A DNA stretch of 18,343 bases from the NCBI GenBank assembly GCA_013202185.1, contig JABMSA010000124.1, forward strand, positions 1 to 18,343, written 5' to 3'. Of this stretch, positions 15,194 to 18,343 are shown one piece after another. The DNA comes from Planctomycetota bacterium (GTDB taxonomy: Bacteria > Planctomycetota > PUPC01 > JABMSA01). The notes beneath the pieces were generated by a model. It was not told the DNA's origin, ran no database searches, and worked only from the letters and a program-made list of their open reading frames with translations. Every line of letters starts with the position of its first letter. The stretch's first letter is position 1. The position numbers and the translations under genes are program-made.

Positions 15194-15924
15194 AACGACG
15201 AGGCGAAAGCGAAGGCAAGGCGGGCGCGCCCGAGTGGATGGTAACCTACAGCGACGTCATCTCGCTGCTGGTGACCTTCTTCGTCATGCTCCTCACGTTT
15301 TCCACCCAGGATAAGGAGAAGTTCGACAAGGCCAAGGGTTCGCTGCAAGGTGCGTTGGGCATCGGCCTGGAGGAAGTGGGGCGTCTGCCGCAGGCGGGAA
15401 TGCTCCAGGAGCGTATCGGGCCCGGTGGCCGCGCCTCGGACCGCGGCATGGATTTTGCCCCGGAAACCGAAGCGCTCGAGAAGACCGTGCTGGATATGAA
15501 CTTCCGGCTCAAGAGAGAAAAGCTTGGCCTTGCCATGACAATGACAATGATGAGACGAGGCGTACGGCTTCGAATTCCGGCAGGCTTGATCTTCCACAAC
15601 AACACTCCTTTGCTCAAGTTGCGCGGCGAGAAATACATGTCGAAGATAGCGGCGGTCATCAGGGTGCTTTCAAACAACGTCGAAATTGTTAGCCACGTTG
15701 AGCGTGGGCCTGCGATCAGCAGAGGGGAAGCTGCGTGGCGTCTGACGCACGAGCAAAGCGCCGGGATCGCCGAGTTCCTCCACAAGAGATTGGGCATAAA
15801 GGCAAAGCGCCTCAGTGTTGGTGGAATGGGCGATTCGCGGCCGCTCAGGCGCAAGCCGACACCGCGGGATAGCCGAGTTGAGATTACACTGCTGTACAAG
15901 ACCGGCAGGGGCGCGGCATATTAG
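15190..15924 (+). CDS. motB: MotB-type stator subunit 1, Asp kept, OmpA motif altered
   Basis: A 244-residue protein. The N-terminal helix reads PEWMVTYSDVISLLVTFFVM, with D22 (codon at 15253) at the position of the ion-binding Asp (E. coli D32). A linker and the periplasmic OmpA-like domain (about 140-240) follow. In that domain the family pattern GHTD--P is SHVERGP, so the Asp is Glu. WELS--RA is WRLTHEQS (183-190), so the conserved Arg is Q189. The end RDSRVEITLL is normal. The OmpA-like domain should anchor stators to peptidoglycan, but the binding residues seem weakened here. Overlaps motA as ATGA and is followed by a second MotB-like gene 8 bp later. Confidence 0.93.
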   Translation: MKRRGESEGKAGAPEWMVTYSDVISLLVTFFVMLLTFSTQDKEKFDKAKGSLQGALGIGLEEVGRLPQAGMLQERIGPGGRASDRGMDFAPETEALEKTVLDMNFRLKREKLGLAMTMTMMRRGVRLRIPAGLIFHNNTPLLKLRGEKYMSKIAAVIRVLSNNVEIVSHVERGPAISRGEAAWRLTHEQSAGIAEFLHKRLGIKAKRLSVGGMGDSRPLRRKPTPRDSRVEITLLYKTGRGAAY

Positions 15925-15932
15925 GTGCGACA

Positions 15933-16655
15933 ATGGCAGACATGATCGGAGTCAGAAAACAAGAAGAAGGCAAAAAGGGCGCACCGGCGTATATCGTGTC
16001 GTTCTCGGCGCTGATGACGATCATGCTCACGTTCTTCATCCTCCTGTGCACGATGGCCAACGAACAGGAATACGGCCTGCTGGGGGCCGGAACAGGCTCG
16101 TTCATTCACAACATCAATGCTCTCGGCCTCCCCGGCCTCTTGCCCGGCCATCGCACAACCATCGACCTGGGGCCCGGCCGGCCCGGCTACCTTCCGCTGG
16201 AGAGGGCGGCGGTACAGACAGACGGCTCAGATGCCGACGTGATCTATCGGAGGGTGATCTCGATCGAGCCCATACGCCTGCCGCGGGCGCTGGCGAGCTA
16301 CTTCAGGAAAGAAAAAGAACTTCACATGTGGATATACGTAGACTTCGAACCCGGCAGCGCCTTCCTGACCAAGAACGCGAGAAGAAAGTTGTGGCCGCTC
16401 CTGACACGGATACGAATGATGCAGTATCACGTGCGAGTTGAGGCATACGTGGACGAAAGATTCTCTTCTAATGAGATACACGGTAATGCGTGGGAACTTT
16501 CCGCGGCCAGGGCGGCGGCGGTGGTTCGTTACTTTCACCAGGCGGGCGGAATGAGCTACAGACGAATGTGGCCGGTAGGCCACGGCAGCGCAAAGCTGAT
16601 CGCTGAAGGGCCCATCAATGACCGCCTCGTGAGGCTGGTGCTATCCAAGTACTGA
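15933..16655 (+). CDS. MotB-type protein 2, ion-binding Asp replaced, OmpA motif intact
   Basis: A 240-residue MotB-like protein with the same plan as its neighbour. The N-terminal helix reads PAYIVSFSALMTIMLTFFIL; the residue aligned with the ion-binding Asp is A26 (GCG, 16008-16010). The OmpA-like domain (about 130-240) keeps the key peptidoglycan-binding residues: AYVD, with D174, and WELSAARA at 187-194, with R193. The family's closing NRRVEI appears as NDRLVRLVL. The start follows AGGTGCGACA, and the AGGTG overlaps the motB1 stop. It cannot carry ions by itself, so it likely acts with motB1 or as an anchor. Possibly a paralogue from a duplication that then diverged. Confidence 0.85.
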   Translation: MADMIGVRKQEEGKKGAPAYIVSFSALMTIMLTFFILLCTMANEQEYGLLGAGTGSFIHNINALGLPGLLPGHRTTIDLGPGRPGYLPLERAAVQTDGSDADVIYRRVISIEPIRLPRALASYFRKEKELHMWIYVDFEPGSAFLTKNARRKLWPLLTRIRMMQYHVRVEAYVDERFSSNEIHGNAWELSAARAAAVVRYFHQAGGMSYRRMWPVGHGSAKLIAEGPINDRLVRLVLSKY

Positions 16656-16679
16656 GACAAACCGAAAGGAGTTGGTACA

Positions 16680-17252
16680 ATGCCGGATGACAAACCTCAA
16701 CCTCTTGATGAATTGTTGGAAAACAGTGAAGAAACACCGGATGAAGAACAACCGGAAAAGAAGCCGCCGCTACGCAAGATAGTTACCCTTGGCGTGATCG
16801 CTTGCGTTGCCGTGGGAGCAGCCTGGGCCGCAGCAGAAATGCTCGCCGCTGAGCCTGCTGCCCAGGAAGAGCCGCCCGAGAACATGGTCGACGAGAACGC
16901 TTTGCCGCCCGACGATGAGATAAAGGTCCGGGAGGTCAGCACATCGGAAGATCGACTTTACACGTTCGAGGACACCATCGTGAACCTCCATGGAACTGAA
17001 GCGCGCCGATACTTGAAAACCACTATCGTCTTTGCCTTGAAGAATCCCAAACTCCGAAAGGACATGGACGATCACAATGTGCAACTGCTGGACATGCTGA
17101 ATGGGGTGCTTTCTTCCAAGACAATCGAAGACATCGACGGATTCGAGAAGAAGCAGCAGCTCAAGCGAGAACTCCGCGCCGAAGTAAACAGCCTGCTCGG
17201 CAAGAAAGATGCCGTGTCCCAGGTATACTTCACGGAAATGATTATCCAATAG
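16680..17252 (+). CDS. fliL: FliL, stator-associated membrane protein
   Basis: A 190-residue protein: an acidic N-terminus, one membrane helix (about 33-55), a Pro/Glu-rich linker and a C-terminal domain with FEDTIVNLHGTEARRYLKTTIVFALKN and the closing DAVSQVYFTEMIIQ typical of FliL. It surrounds the stator and supports torque. AAGGAG lies 8 bp before the ATG. It follows the MotB pair after 24 bp and precedes fliM by 61 bp, the usual order motA-motB-fliL-fliM. Confidence 0.92.
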   Translation: MPDDKPQPLDELLENSEETPDEEQPEKKPPLRKIVTLGVIACVAVGAAWAAAEMLAAEPAAQEEPPENMVDENALPPDDEIKVREVSTSEDRLYTFEDTIVNLHGTEARRYLKTTIVFALKNPKLRKDMDDHNVQLLDMLNGVLSSKTIEDIDGFEKKQQLKRELRAEVNSLLGKKDAVSQVYFTEMIIQ

Positions 17253-17313
17253 GCCCGGTTTGCGCCGGTCGGCAACACGGCCCGGCGCCGCCAGAACAGA
17301 CAACGGAGCCGAC

Positions 17314-18291
17314 ATGCCGGACATCTTATCCGCCGATGAGCTCAACGATCTGCTTTCGGCCTGTGCCGACACTGAAGTCAGCGAAGGCAGCTCGTCGGAC
17401 CCCATCGAGAAAACGGTGGCGCCCTACGATTTCACTCGGCCCACGCGGCTTTCACGTGCCCAGGTGAGGCAATTGCAGCGCCTCTACGAGAGCGCCCTGG
17501 AGGGCCTCACCGGCGCCCTCTCCGAAAGCTTGCGAACACCCATTGAAGCCAATGTACTCGGCGTCAAGGCCGTGACATTCGGTTCGTTCACAAATCTGCT
17601 GCCCACACCCACCTACGTGAATGTCTTCAAGATTGAGCCATATGGCTACCGCGGGATACTGGCGATGGACATTCCTTTTTGTCTTGCGTTGGTGGATCGC
17701 CTGCTAGGGGGGCACGGGCACACAACCGAAAAGCCCAGAAACCTCACCGGCATCGAGGTGTCGGTTATCGACTGGCCCGTCACGTTGATCCTCGAACAGT
17801 TGCAGAAGTGCTGGCGCAGCGACACCAACATCCAGTTTGCCAGTGAGTCCATAAGAATGGACCTCAACTTCGTGCAGGTCATTCATACTGCTGAAACAGT
17901 GCTGCGCGTTACATTCGCGCTCGCCGGCGAGATCGGCTCGGGCGAAGCGCATTTCTGCGTGCCGTTTGCCGCGCTCGAGCGGGCGAAGTGTCTCGAGCGA
18001 CTTCGTGAGGAAGCACTGGGGTCCGGCAGGCCGCCCGTCGAGCAGGAACTCCAGCAGGCGCGAGCGAATCTCAAGAAGGCATATCTCGGTATAACGGCCC
18101 AACTCGGAGAGGCGGTGCTGACGGTGGGTGAGGTCATCGGATTGAAACCCGGCCAGGTCATCAAGCTCAACACAAGAGTTGCCGAGCCGATTCCGGTCAA
18201 AGTGGGCGACAGAACGAAGTTTCTTGCCAAGCCCGGCCTGCGGGCCAGGTCTAATGCGGTCCAAATTCAACAAGTACTGGAAGATTCCTGA
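17314..18291 (+). CDS. fliM: FliM, flagellar motor switch protein
   Basis: A 325-residue C-ring protein. The N-terminus MPDILSADELNDLLSA corresponds to the CheY-P-binding motif (LSQ-EIDALL). The middle CheC-like domain has LLGGHGHTTEKPRNLTGIE with the GG-G motif. The C-terminal SpoA domain runs from about residue 245 to the end, with VGEVIGLKPGQVIKLNT and VKVGDRTKFLAKPGLRARSNAVQI. I chose the ATG at 17314, preceded by CGGAGCCGAC, over a TTG at 17260. FliM passes the CheY signal to FliG. The fliN start follows 17 bp after its stop. Confidence 0.95.
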   Translation: MPDILSADELNDLLSACADTEVSEGSSSDPIEKTVAPYDFTRPTRLSRAQVRQLQRLYESALEGLTGALSESLRTPIEANVLGVKAVTFGSFTNLLPTPTYVNVFKIEPYGYRGILAMDIPFCLALVDRLLGGHGHTTEKPRNLTGIEVSVIDWPVTLILEQLQKCWRSDTNIQFASESIRMDLNFVQVIHTAETVLRVTFALAGEIGSGEAHFCVPFAALERAKCLERLREEALGSGRPPVEQELQQARANLKKAYLGITAQLGEAVLTVGEVIGLKPGQVIKLNTRVAEPIPVKVGDRTKFLAKPGLRARSNAVQIQQVLEDS

Positions 18292-18308
18292 AACGAGGTG
18301 AAAAACCA

Positions 18309-18343
18309 ATGGCAGAAGAAAACGAAAAAGAAGTAGAACAAGA
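18309..18343 (+). CDS. Start of a further flagellar gene, probably FliN
   Basis: Only 11 codons (MAEENEKEVEQ) fall in the window. The ATG is preceded by GAGGTG at the proper distance. The position directly after fliM and the acidic Glu/Lys-rich start make FliN (or FliY) the best guess; the sequence alone does not prove it. Confidence 0.6.
   Translation, partial: MAEENEKEVEQ

Noticed and set aside
15933..16655. Second MotB as an unrelated OmpA-family lipoprotein
   Set aside because: The helix P-YIVSFSALMTIMLTFFILL aligns with the MotB membrane segment, and no lipobox or signal peptide is present.
17260..17313. Upstream TTG start of fliM
   Set aside because: The extra 18 residues have no similarity to FliM, and the ATG at 17314 has a ribosome binding site and the CheY-binding motif right after it.

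Overview
The window is dominated by a flagellar gene cluster, on the plus strand from about 7.3 kb to the right edge. It is preceded by about 7 kb of mixed genes on both strands. Base composition is GC-rich throughout, with ATG and GTG starts, clear Shine-Dalgarno sequences and translationally coupled genes. Sigma-54-type promoter motifs, an NtrC-type regulator, an M64 peptidase with Ig-like domains and a large Abhydrolase_7-like esterase all point to a free-living, motile bacterium. It is probably from an environmental lineage such as Planctomycetota, Hydrogenedentota, Sumerlaeota or a relative. That placement is an impression from gene content, not a phylogeny.

Left part (1-7004). A sigma-54-dependent response regulator on the minus strand runs off the left edge. 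It loses similarity to its family about 70 bases before the edge, within the AAA+ domain. Upstream of it are a sigma-54-like promoter, a 9-base A-tract and an 18-bp palindrome, followed by an intrinsic terminator that ends a Spy/CpxP-like (LTxxQ) periplasmic gene. A 686-bp divergent intergenic region holds five copies of a 15-bp repeat spaced at multiples of about 11 bp, and a strong sigma-70-type promoter. That promoter drives a secreted M64 zinc peptidase. Next come two unrecognised genes (a soluble domain with a C-terminal membrane tail, then a four-helix membrane protein) behind another good sigma-70 promoter, and a convergent alpha/beta hydrolase.

Right part (7047-18343). A textbook sigma-54 promoter (TTGGCATGCCATTTGCT) precedes flgB-flgC-fliE-fliF-fliG-fliH-fliI-fliJ-motE-like-flbD-motA-motB1-motB2-fliL-fliM-(fliN, cut by the edge). 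This encodes proximal rod parts, the MS ring, the switch complex, the export ATPase with its regulator and stalk protein, and the stator. Most genes overlap or are a few bases apart, so it reads as one operon. The hook genes fliK, flgD and flgE, which often sit between fliJ/motE and flbD, are absent here.

The most interesting point is the pair of adjacent MotB-type genes after motA. The first keeps the ion-binding Asp in its membrane helix but has lost the conserved Arg and Asp of the OmpA-like peptidoglycan-binding motif. The second has an intact OmpA-like WELSxxRA motif but Ala in place of the ion-binding Asp. The two look complementary, which suggests a hetero-MotB stator with divided labour.
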